DNA from: DAOVXM01 sp963746255
GTDB taxonomy: Bacteria; Chloroflexota; Anaerolineae; Anaerolineales; UBA4823
Assembly (NCBI GenBank): GCA_963746255.1
Contig: CAVVAJ010000006.1
Location: 1 to 64,000, forward strand
DNA length: 64,000 nucleotides
Reading direction: 5' to 3'
Both the position numbers and the translations under genes were made by a program. Positions 1 through 9,449 of this stretch are shown here, piece after piece. Positions within the stretch are counted from its first letter, which is position 1. The number at the start of each line of letters is the position of its first letter. The notes under the pieces were generated by a model. The model had not been told where the DNA came from and ran no database searches. It was given only the letters and a program-made list of their open reading frames with translations.

Positions 1-2
1 CC

Positions 3-1442
3 ACTGACAACTACTCCACAGGGATTATTGGACACCTGTTCAGTGGTTTACTGGCGTACACCCCGGAAATGGATGTCGTGCCAGATGTTATCTCACCACT
101 GGGAGATCCTGGAAGTGGGCGTAAGTATATTTTCCACTTACGCGAGGAGGCTACCTGGAGCGATGGCGGGCCGGTGACCGCCCATGATTTTGTATATGCT
201 TGGAGGCGGCTTCTCAATCCTGCCACTCAATCGCGAACGGCGAGTCTTATGTACGATATCAAAGGAGCCAGGGCATATCATCTTGGGGAGACAACCGGAG
301 CAGAGGGACTAGGCATACGAGCCAGCGACCCATATACTTTGGAAGTTGAACTCGAAGCGCCCGCTGGCTATTTCCTGCAGCTTATGGCACGTAGCGCTGC
401 CTACCCCATTCCGCGCCATGTTGTGGAGTGTTTCGGCGAGGAGTGGACTGAATTGGGCACCCTGGTACAAACGGACCTTTTCTGCTGGAGAGTTGGCAGC
501 ATGGAAAGTCGATGACCCTGTTCGTAATCCTGATTTCCATGGTCATTTCAGTGGCAATGTGCAGCGGGTGGAGATCACCATTTGTCCGGACAATCGGCGT
601 GGAAGGTCGGTTATCTATGTACCAGGCGAATGAGCTAGATGTGATGGAGATCACATTATTCCCGCCAGCTGAGATGAACCGCCTGCGGCGCCAGTACTCA
701 GCAGAATATTTCTCTGCCACCAGTCAGACTATAAAATTTTTGGTATTCAATACATCAAGAGAACCGTTTAATGATCGACGAGTCCGCCGTGCTTTTATGA
801 TGGGGTTAGACAAAGAAACAATTACGCGGGCGGTCTTCGGAGGGGCAGCGATCCCGGCCATGGGAGGGCTTATTCCGCCAGGCATACCTGGACACTCTCC
901 CGAGATCGGTCTACAGTACGATCCGGATGGAGCCCAGGAGCTGATAGCACAGGCAGGCTATCCAGGTGGGCGCGGATTTCCCCTTGTTGAAGTTTTACTC
1001 TGGCCTGGTGCAGAGGTTTATCTGGAAGATGCGATGATTCAATTGCAGGAGGTCTTGGGGGTAGAGCATACCTTGGAAATCGTTCCCATCATCGATATTC
1101 CGGAACGTGCAAAGGTGAATCCGCCTCATATATCATTACAGGGGTGGGTGGCTGACTATCCCGACCCCGACAATTTCCTCCGGGTGGGATTCCGAAAAGC
1201 GTTGAGCAGTTGGCAAGGGGTAGATCTTCGATGGGTTGGTTGAACGTGCCCGGCGTTCACAGGACCAAGGAGAACGAATTAGGCTCTACCAAAAAGCGGA
1301 TAGGATGCTGATTGATGAGGCGATTGTTTTGCCCTTTTCTCATGATATGACACACTTACTTGGTAAAACCGTGGGTAAAGAAAATCCCTTTTCGCCCATG
1401 GGAACCTTGTTCTTGAAGGATGTATTCATCGAGCCGCATTAG
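3..1442 (+). pseudogene. 3' part of a cyclase-type fusion: oligopeptide-binding (SBP family 5) domain, frameshifted
   Basis: The reading frame is open from the left edge and is closely similar to the C-terminal 500 residues of the intact fusion at 5585-9421. Shared blocks include KYIFHLRE, HDFVYAWRRLLNP, LIPPGIPGHSPEIGL and ADYPDPDNFLR. Domain family: extracellular solute-binding protein family 5 (DppA/OppA type). Aligning the DNA with that paralogue shows one-base deletions near 465 and 520 and one-base insertions near 600 and 1220. The net change is zero and the C-terminal frame ending in IEPH is regained. The rest of the gene lies left of the window. Because the intact paralogue has the domain at its C-terminus, I infer the missing 5' part encoded a cyclase-ATPase. 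The indels could be real decay or sequence errors. Confidence 0.8.
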
Positions 1443-1459
1443 GATAGTGGGCTGAATAA

Positions 1460-4400
1460 ATGAGTAAAAACATGCAATTGCCTGACCTCCCCGAGGGCAC
1501 GGTCACCTTCCTGTTCACCGACATCGAAGGCTCGACCCAGCTGCTGAGCCAGCTGCGCGACCAGTATGCGACCTTGCTGGCTGACCAGCGCCGCATCCTG
1601 CGAGAGGCGTTCGCCAACTGGCACGGGCAGGAGGTCGACACCCAGGGAGATGCATTCTTTGTAGCCTTCCCACGCGCCACGCAAGCGGTTCGGCCGTGGT
1701 GGACATTCAGCGCTCTCTGGCAACCCACCCTGGCCTGAGGAAGTGGAAGTGCGGGTACGTATGGGCATACACACCGGCGAACCCTTGAAAGCCGAAGAAG
1801 GCTATGTCGGCATGGACGTCCACCGGGCGGCGCGCATCGCCCACGTCGGGCATGGCGGCCAGGTGCTGCTCTCCGAGACCACCGCCGCTCTGGTAAGGGA
1901 CGAATTACCGGAGGGGGTAAGTTTCTTGGATCTTAGGTCGCCACCTGCTTAAGGATTTGCAGCGATCCGGAGCACATCCGCCAGTTGGTGATTGAGGGTC
2001 TGCCCTCCGAGTTTCCACCTTTGAAGTCATTGGAAATATACCCTCAAATTTTCTCGTTGGATGAGGGAGGTATAAAACTACCCGATTTTCTTGAGCAGGG
2101 GACAAAAGAAGCGCCTGGTCCAGTATTCGTCGGGCGGAAGCGGGAGTTGGCTCGCTTGCAGGGTTTTCTCGATCAAGTACAAACCGGTCAGGGACGTGTG
2201 GTTTTCATCACCGGAGGACCCGGACAAGGCAAAACAGCCCTCATGACTGAATTCTCCAGGCGTGTGATGGAACTCCAGCCAGATCTGCTGGTTGCCAGGG
2301 GCAGTTGTGATTCTTACTCGGGCGTCGGCGACCCTTATCTGCCATTCCGCGACATTCTCGCCATGCTTTCGGGGGATGTAGAATCTCGCTATACTGCAGG
2401 TTTGATCAGCGCAGAGCTGGCTAGGAGATTATGGAATATATTCCCTGAGGTAATTTCTGCCATAATGGATTCTGGGCTAGATCTGATCAATCGCCTGCTT
2501 AGCGCTAGAGACTTGCTGACTCGCGCTCAGCAGGTCGGTGGGATTCAGCCTGAATTGCTTGGACGTTTACAGGTATCGGTACTGGGATCTACCAAACCAT
2601 CTAGTCTGCCCTCTGTGGATCAATTTGGGTTGTTTGGCCAATTCGAGAACGTGTTGGGAAAACTAGCCATACACCGCCCGCTCGTTCTCATCCTTGATGA
2701 TTTGCAATGGATGGATATCGGCTCAATCAACTTGCTCTTTCATCTAGGTCGCAGGTTAGCTGGCAGCCAGATCCTCCTGGTGGGTGCCTATCGCCCAGCG
2801 GATGTAGCCCTAGGTCGTGATGGGCGACGACACCCACTTGAGGAATTATTATCAGAATTCAAGCGTCAATATGGTGATATCTGGATTGACTTGGATGATA
2901 GAGACGCCAGGCAAGAGCAGCAATTTGTTGAAGAATATCTAGATAAAAATCCCAACCGCTTATCTCCAACATTTCGACAGGCGCTCTATAAGCACACGGA
3001 AGGTCATCCTTTATTCACAATCGAGCTGCTCCGAAATCTGCAGGAACAAGGTGATTTAGCGTTTGACGAAGAAGGCAGGTGGTTCGAAAGAGGTACGATT
3101 AATTGGCAGGCGATCCCATCCAAAGTAGAGGGGGTGATAGAAGAGCGAATTGGCCGTTTAGAGTTGGCAAAACGCGATATATTGACTATTGCCAGTGTCG
3201 AGGGTGAAGAATTCACGGCTCAAGTGATAGCCAGGATTCGGAATCTGGATGAACATGGGTTGTTTCAAATGCTCAGCCAATCTCTGGACCGGCAGCATCG
3301 CCTGATTCAAGATCGAGGCATTGAAAGGTTGGGCGATAACCTGCTGTTTTTATTCACTTTTCGCCACAACTTGTTCCAAAAGTATTTATACGAACAGCTA
3401 AATGAATTGGAACGCGTCGTATACCACCAAGAAGTTGGCCTTGCATTAGAAACATTATACATAGGCAATACGGAAAAAATATCACCCCAACTTGCACGTC
3501 ATTTTGATCTCGCAGGATTAGCGGATAAAGCCATCCAGTACTACACTATGGCCGGTAAGTATGCTATGAGAGTGTCCGCCAATCATGAGGCGATCGCGCA
3601 TATCCAACATGCTATAGACTTATTACGCATTTTACCTGACTCCCCAGAACGCAGTTCTCGGGAACTCGACCTGCAACTCTTACTCCCACCCTCATTAACG
3701 GCAGTCAAAGGTTGGGCAGCTCCAGAACTATCAGCAGTATACGATCGAGCCCTGGAATTATGTTCGGAACTCACCGATGACACTCAGTTGATACGGACTT
3801 TATGGTTGTTGGCTGTTTACCGGATGGGCCGTTCGGAACATGAAAAAGTGAATAGCCTGATAGGGCAACTCGCCATAATTGCTCACAAGACGGGCGACCC
3901 AAGATGGGTCTGGATGGGCAAGTATAAAGTCTACCAGTTTTATCAAGGTTTCTTCCTGAAGACCAGAGAAAACCTGGAAAGCGTAAGCCGGCTGTATGAA
4001 CCCAACGAAGCGCGCAGTCTGGCTCACCTCTACGGCATGGCGCCATCCGTCGTAGGGGAGGCGTATCTCTCCAACTGCTTATGGCTATTGGGATTCCCAG
4101 AAAAAGCAATTAACTCCACACAGGAGGCCCTAAGACGGGCGGAAGAAATTAACGTCCCGATGAGTAAATGTTATGTTCTATCCAGGTCATGTTGGTTGTA
4201 CATGCAGCTGGATGACTTTGAAGTGGTGCGCGTTCAGGCAGAAGAACTTCATCAAATCAGCCAGGAGCACCGGTTTAAGAGTTTCGAGCTTGGGGCGACA
4301 TTTTATATCCAAGCCGCCCAGGTTCAAACTGGCGTGATGGTCGGCGGTGAACTAGAGCGCATATACCAGGCAATGGAAGCATTTCATGCCATGGGCACAA

Positions 4401-4825
4401 TCCTGAACCATACAGCTTATTTAGTGTTATACGCAGAGGCGTGTGCCAGAATAAAGGAATTCGAAAGCGGGTTGGCAGCAGCCAACGAGTCGATTAGCCT
4501 GGGAGATCGGACGGGGGAATTGTGGATACAGGCGGAAGCATATCGCCTGAAAGGTGAGTTGTTGGCTCGACAAGCCGAAGAAAAGGGACGTGAACGAGCT
4601 GCATACACGGAAGCAGAAAAGTGCTTTTTCCGTGCCTACGAGATCGCCAAAATTCAGAACGCAAGGTCACTGGAACTACGAGCAGCGATCAGCCTGTTTC
4701 GGTTGAGTAAAAAAAGTGGATATCCGGATCGGGCTCGCCAATTGCTTAAACAAGTTTATCAAAGTTTTGAGGAAGGACTTCGTACTCCGGATTTACTTGA
4801 GGCCGAAGCATTGTTGAACGCATAA
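1460..4825 (+). pseudogene. Class III cyclase - AAA/STAND ATPase - TPR protein with four single-base indels in the cyclase part
   Basis: The first 78 residues (FLFTDIEGST, EVDTQGDAFF) and the block MGIHTGEP...VHRAARI belong to a class III nucleotide cyclase domain. Comparison with the copies at 5585 and 9450 places one-base deletions near 1690 and 1715-1735 and one-base insertions near 1935 and 1965. From 1985 a continuous 946-codon frame follows. It carries Walker A GGPGQGKTAL, Walker B LILDDLQWMD, the GAYRP segment typical of these STAND-like ATPases, and a long helical TPR-like C-terminal half. The indels sum to zero, so the ATPase-TPR part stays in the original frame. If the indels are sequencing errors the product is about 1120 residues. 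If real, no full-length protein is made, though the 946-residue part could be translated separately. It has no SBP domain. Confidence 0.75.
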
Positions 4826-4847
4826 CCACGATACAGATACCAAGTAT

Positions 4848-4861
4848 CCACTCACTAGATT
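4848..4861 (+). promoter_or_regulatory. CCACTCACTAGATT motif shared by two gene leaders
   Basis: The same 14 bases occur at 14125-14138, and the 10-base core ACTCACTAGA recurs at 39426-39435. Each copy is non-coding and lies 30-50 bases before a start codon (4882, 14187, 39466). The sequence shows only the repetition and the position. A shared binding site or promoter element is a guess. Confidence 0.3.
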
Positions 4862-4881
4862 GGATCAGGAAGGAAAAACGC

Positions 4882-5562
4882 ATGCCGACTGTTATGGACG
4901 TAGTAGATCAGGTGACTTCGGGGATCGTCACAGAACAAGAGAAAGCGATCAGATTACACAATTATGTACGGGATAATATAAAATTTGGCTTCAATAGATA
5001 TTTCGATGCAGCTTCGCCGGAATACACGATAAGCTATGGCGCAGGACACTGCAACCCGAAAAGCCGGCTTATGGTTGTGCTTTTTCAATCAGTGGGGATA
5101 GAAGCTTTTCAGCACTTCGTTGTGATACCGAGAGATATCCTTAAAGGTGTGATTCCTTCGAACATGTGGTGGATCATCCCAGCAGAGTTATCTCACAGTT
5201 ATGTCGAAGTTAAGGTAGATGGGATATGGTCCGAGATTGATAGCTTCATTGTGGATACTCCATTGTTGAAAGCTGCCAAAGCCAGACTTGCCAGTGAAGA
5301 CCGTACCATTGGTTACGGAGTACGCATGGATTCCACCAATCAATGGGATGGTCAAAACAGGGCATTTTCTCAATTTGACAGTGAAATGATGATCGAAGAT
5401 CACGGCAGGATCGATGATTTGGAGAGCTATTTCCGCAGCCGGAAATATCGTCAAAAGGTTCTTGGAGTACACTTCAATACAACTTTTACTTTGATGGGCG
5501 AAAGAATGGTCAGCCAGTTAAATTCAAATATTGAACAGATAAGGCAGCAAGAAAATAAGTAG
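4882..5562 (+). CDS. Transglutaminase-like superfamily protein
   Basis: A 226-residue protein with the transglutaminase-like (papain-fold) core. Cys57 is in GAGHCNPKSRLMVVLFQSVG, His105 in LSHSYVEV and Asp120 in WSEIDSF, the order and spacing expected for a Cys-His-Asp triad. AGGAAGG lies about 10 bases before the ATG. There is no signal peptide or membrane segment, so it is probably cytoplasmic. It sits between two giant cyclase-ATPase genes on the same strand, 56 bases after one and 22 before the next, so co-transcription is likely. Family members act as proteases, peptide-modifying enzymes or inactive binding folds; the sequence does not tell which. The triad looks complete, so activity is plausible. 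Confidence 0.75.
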   Translation: MPTVMDVVDQVTSGIVTEQEKAIRLHNYVRDNIKFGFNRYFDAASPEYTISYGAGHCNPKSRLMVVLFQSVGIEAFQHFVVIPRDILKGVIPSNMWWIIPAELSHSYVEVKVDGIWSEIDSFIVDTPLLKAAKARLASEDRTIGYGVRMDSTNQWDGQNRAFSQFDSEMMIEDHGRIDDLESYFRSRKYRQKVLGVHFNTTFTLMGERMVSQLNSNIEQIRQQENK

Positions 5563-5584
5563 GAATTATCGATGGTTGCTGTAA

Positions 5585-8500
5585 ATGCCTGAAGACACAA
5601 ATTCAAATCCGTCACTTATGAATCTCCCGGAAGGCACCGTTACCTTCCTGTTCACGGATATCGAAGGTTCGACCCAGCTGTTGAGCCAGCTCCGTGACCA
5701 GTATGCCACCCTCCTCGACGACCAGCGCCGCATCTTGCGAGAGGCGTTCGCTCACTGGCAGGGGCAGGAGGTCGATACCCAAGGGGATGCATTCTTTGTT
5801 GCCTTCCCGCGCGCCACGCAGGCAGTCTCGGCGGTGGTTGAGATACAACAAGAATTAGCCAAACATCACTGGCCGGAGGGAGTTCAGGTCCGCGTCCGCA
5901 TGGGGCTGCACACCGGCGAGCCCCTGAATGTTGATGAGGGCTATGTGGGTATGGACGTCCACCGGGCGGCGCGCATCGCTCACGTCGGGCATGGCGGCCA
6001 GGTGCTGCTCTCCGAGACCACCGCCGCTCTGGTGCGGGACGAACTACCCCAAGGGGTGAGCCTGCTGGATTTAGGGCGCCACCGGCTGAAGGACCTGCAC
6101 TGTCCGGAGCACATCCGCCAGCTGGTGATCCCTGGCTTGCCTAGCGAGTTTCCCCCCTTAAAGTCATTAGCAGTGCTCCCACCAGAAATCTCGCTGGATG
6201 TAGGGGCAATCAAGCTGCCTGCATTTTTAGAAGAGGGAGCGGGTGAAACGTCAGTGCCGCTGTTTGTCGGACGGGAGCGTGAGATCGCCCGGCTCGATCG
6301 CACTCTAGACCAGGCTTTGGCTGGCAAGAGAGGTATGTTTTTCATTACCGGTGGACCGGGAGAAGGTAAGACCGCTCTCATGGATGTGTTCGTCCGACGA
6401 GGGCTGGAGGCGCACCCAGACTTGATCGTAGCCAGTGGTAAATGCAACGCCTATACCGGCGCAGGCGACCCCTACCTGCCCTTCCGCGAATTGCTGCGCG
6501 ATCTCAGCGGAGATATTGAAACCAAATGGGCTACCGGGGTTATATCGCTGGAGCTCGCCCGCCGTTTGTGGGCTTTATGTCCCCTCACTGCCCAGTCCCT
6601 GGCAGAAGCAGGCCCACAGCTTGTCGAAGCCTTCGTCTCGGGTGAGGAATTGGTAACCCGGGTCGCGACCGCTCTGCCTGAGCAGCGCGGCTTGCTGCAG
6701 AGGCTGCGTGCGATGGTAGACCACCAGCGTGAGGCTCCAAGTGACCTGGGTCAAAAGGCGCTCTTCGAGCAATATACCCAGGTGCTGTGCCAGATTGCAG
6801 AACGTCACCCACTATTGCTGCTGCTCGATGACCTGCAGTGGGCCGATGCGGCTTCGATTAACTTATTGTTCCATTTAGGGCGCTGCCTGGACGGTAATCG
6901 CATATTGGTCTTGGGCGCCTACCGCCCAGAGGAAGTAGCGTTAGGGCGCGAGGGCGGCAAGCACCCGCTGGAGAGTTTATTCAACGAGTTCAAGCGTTTA
7001 TTTGGCGATATCTGGCTCGATCTGAGTCATACCCCTGCGCGGGAAAGCCGCCTGTTTGTGGATGCGATCCTGGATAATGAAGCAAACCTGCTTAGTGAGG
7101 GATTCCATGAAGCGCTCTATACGCATACCGAGGGCCACCCATTATTCACGATCGAGCTGCTGCGCGACCTGCAGGAGCGCGGTGACTTGTTTATCGATGA
7201 GGCTGGGCGCTGGGTGGCGGGCTCGCAACTGGACTGGAGTGTCTTACCAGCCCGGGTGGAGGGGGTCATCGAAGCTCGCATCGGGCGTTTAGCAGACGAA
7301 CTGCGCGAACTGCTGGCCGTCGCAAGTGTGGAAGGTGAGGACTTTACCGCCCAGGTGGTGGCGCGAGTGAAACAAGCCGATGAACGCGGTCTAGTGCGCC
7401 AGTTAAGTGGCGAGTTGGATAAGGTGCACCGGCTGGTAGGAGAGCGGGGAGCACTTCAAATTGGAGATCAACGGCTGTATCTATATCGTTTCCAGCATCA
7501 TCTGTTCCAAAAATACCTGTACAATGGGCTTGGGGATAACGAGCGCGAGCTCCTGCATGGGGAAGTGGGAGCGGTGTTGGAGGAACTATACTCGGCGAAC
7601 ACACAGGCGATCAGCTTGCTGCTAGCCCATCATTACAGCCACGCCAACGATGGGAGGAAGGCTGTGCCTTATTTGATTCAAGTGGGTGATCAAGCCCGTA
7701 ATTTGTACGCCCACCAGGAGGCGATCAGCTTTTACCAACGGGCTTTGGTATTCCAGGAAGGATTGGGTGATTTTGGAAGCGCCGCTCGCACGCAAATGAA
7801 GTTGGGGCAGACTTATCACAGCGCCTTCGACTATCACCGTGCTAATGAATCTTATAAGGAGGGCTTTAGCCTTTGGCGCCAGGCGAGTGAAAAACGATCG
7901 GTCACTCCACTCGCCTTATCCTCGCAAGCATTCAGATTCATCTTACGATGGGGTCCTTACTCCCTGGATCCAGGTTTATTTAGTGACATGGATTCAGGTA
8001 TCGTTATCGGTCATCTATTTAGTGGCTTACTGGAGCTCACCCCGCAGATGGATGTGGTACCAGACATAGCCTACCGTTGGGAGATCCTGGAAGGTGGGCG
8101 TAAGTATATATTCCACTTGCGGGAGGATGCGCGCTGGAGCGATAGAATGCCGGTGACCGCCCATGATTTTGTGTATGCCTGGAGGCGGCTGCTCAACCCT
8201 GCCACTCGATCGGACTCGGCCAATCTTTTTTACGATATCAAGGGGGCTATGGCATTTCACCAGGGAGAAATGCCCAATTCAGAGCGTCTGGGGGTACGAG
8301 CGAGCACAGCATACACCTTGGAAGTAGAGCTCGAAGCACCGGCAGGCTACTTCCTGCAGTTGATGGCTCACCCTGCAGCCTCTCCTGTCCCGCAGCATGC
8401 GATAGAGAGATGGGGTGAGGCTTGGACCGAGTTGGGCAAGCAGGTGGTAAATGGACCATACCGGATCAAAGGCTGGCAACCTGGAAAGTTGCTGGCCCTA

Positions 8501-9421
8501 GAACGAAATCCCGAATACTATGGTCGCTGCAGCGGCAACCTGCAGATGGTTGAGATAACCTTTATGCCGCCATCGCGATGGCCTGATGAGGTTTCGATGT
8601 TCGATGCAGACAAGCTAGATGTCCTGCAAATAGCATATTTCCCAACCGCCGAGATCAATCGCCTGCGGCGCCAACGCTCAGCGGAATATATCTCCGCACC
8701 GCTTCAAGATGTATTTTTCTTTGTGATTAATACATCCAGAGCGCCTTTCGATAACCCAGACGTTCGTCGTGCTTTCATGCTGGCATTAGATAATGAAGCA
8801 GTTACGCAGACATCCGGCAGAGGTGCAGTTATCCCTGCCTTAGGAGGACTGATCCCGCCCGGAATTCCAGGACACTCACCGGAGATTGGCTTACCTTTTG
8901 ACCCGGGTGGAGCACAGGAGCTGATGGCACAGGCAGGTTATCCGGGTGGGCGCGGATTCCCCGTTGTCGAGGTATTGCTTTGGCCTGGTGCAGAGGTTTA
9001 TCTAGAAAATATAATGAATCAATGGCAGAAGGTCTTGGGGGTAAAGCATACTTGGGACTTCGCTCCAATTATCGAAGTTCCGGAAAAGGCAATCGGAAAG
9101 CCGTCCCATTTGGTATTACAAGGATGGGCAGCTGACTATCCCGATCCGGACAATTTTCTCCGGATAGGATTTCGCAAGGAGTTGAGCAGGTGGCACGGAG
9201 AGGTCTTCGATGAGTTGGTTGAACGTGCCCGGCATGCCCAAGACCAATGCGAGCGGATCAGGTTATATAAGCAAGCGGACAAGATCTTGATCGACGAGGC
9301 GGTAGTCTTACCCGTGGCGTACTTTGTAGGCCACTACCTCGTACAACCATGGGTGAAAAATTTCCCCCTTTCTCCCATGGGAACCTGGTTCTTAAAAGAT
9401 GTGGTCATCGAGCCGCATTAG
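5585..9421 (+). CDS. Giant fusion: class III cyclase - STAND/AAA ATPase - TPR - oligopeptide-binding (SBP_5) domain
   Basis: An intact 1278-residue protein. Residues ~14-185 form a class III nucleotide cyclase domain with metal Asp25 (FTDIEGST) and Asp68 (QGDAFF). The adenine-selecting Lys position is Asp64 (VDTQGD) and the transition-state Asn position is His126, while Arg130 is kept (VHRAARI). ATPase: Walker A GGPGEGKTAL near residue 256, Walker B LLLLDDLQWAD near 412. A short TPR stretch spans ~690-770. Residues ~779-1278 are a family-5 solute-binding domain (YIFHLRED, GYFLQLMAHPA, DYPDPDNFLRIGF). No signal peptide or membrane helix is visible, so this domain should be cytosolic, as in SgrR-type regulators. 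The start has no strong ribosome site; a second in-frame ATG lies 11 codons in. Likely an ATP-driven signalling protein sensing a small molecule or peptide, which is inference. Confidence 0.85.
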   Translation: MPEDTNSNPSLMNLPEGTVTFLFTDIEGSTQLLSQLRDQYATLLDDQRRILREAFAHWQGQEVDTQGDAFFVAFPRATQAVSAVVEIQQELAKHHWPEGVQVRVRMGLHTGEPLNVDEGYVGMDVHRAARIAHVGHGGQVLLSETTAALVRDELPQGVSLLDLGRHRLKDLHCPEHIRQLVIPGLPSEFPPLKSLAVLPPEISLDVGAIKLPAFLEEGAGETSVPLFVGREREIARLDRTLDQALAGKRGMFFITGGPGEGKTALMDVFVRRGLEAHPDLIVASGKCNAYTGAGDPYLPFRELLRDLSGDIETKWATGVISLELARRLWALCPLTAQSLAEAGPQLVEAFVSGEELVTRVATALPEQRGLLQRLRAMVDHQREAPSDLGQKALFEQYTQVLCQIAERHPLLLLLDDLQWADAASINLLFHLGRCLDGNRILVLGAYRPEEVALGREGGKHPLESLFNEFKRLFGDIWLDLSHTPARESRLFVDAILDNEANLLSEGFHEALYTHTEGHPLFTIELLRDLQERGDLFIDEAGRWVAGSQLDWSVLPARVEGVIEARIGRLADELRELLAVASVEGEDFTAQVVARVKQADERGLVRQLSGELDKVHRLVGERGALQIGDQRLYLYRFQHHLFQKYLYNGLGDNERELLHGEVGAVLEELYSANTQAISLLLAHHYSHANDGRKAVPYLIQVGDQARNLYAHQEAISFYQRALVFQEGLGDFGSAARTQMKLGQTYHSAFDYHRANESYKEGFSLWRQASEKRSVTPLALSSQAFRFILRWGPYSLDPGLFSDMDSGIVIGHLFSGLLELTPQMDVVPDIAYRWEILEGGRKYIFHLREDARWSDRMPVTAHDFVYAWRRLLNPATRSDSANLFYDIKGAMAFHQGEMPNSERLGVRASTAYTLEVELEAPAGYFLQLMAHPAASPVPQHAIERWGEAWTELGKQVVNGPYRIKGWQPGKLLALERNPEYYGRCSGNLQMVEITFMPPSRWPDEVSMFDADKLDVLQIAYFPTAEINRLRRQRSAEYISAPLQDVFFFVINTSRAPFDNPDVRRAFMLALDNEAVTQTSGRGAVIPALGGLIPPGIPGHSPEIGLPFDPGGAQELMAQAGYPGGRGFPVVEVLLWPGAEVYLENIMNQWQKVLGVKHTWDFAPIIEVPEKAIGKPSHLVLQGWAADYPDPDNFLRIGFRKELSRWHGEVFDELVERARHAQDQCERIRLYKQADKILIDEAVVLPVAYFVGHYLVQPWVKNFPLSPMGTWFLKDVVIEPH

Positions 9422-9449
9422 ATTCCAGCTCTTACCAAATGGATTTAAA

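Noticed and set aside
1690..1985. Programmed ribosomal frameshifting in the cyclase gene
   Set aside because: Four separate indels without slippery heptamers, and intact paralogues lack them; error or decay is simpler.
9399..9449. Upstream in-frame ATG for the second intact cyclase gene
   Set aside because: It begins inside the preceding gene and adds residues absent from the paralogues; the ATG at 9450 fits better.
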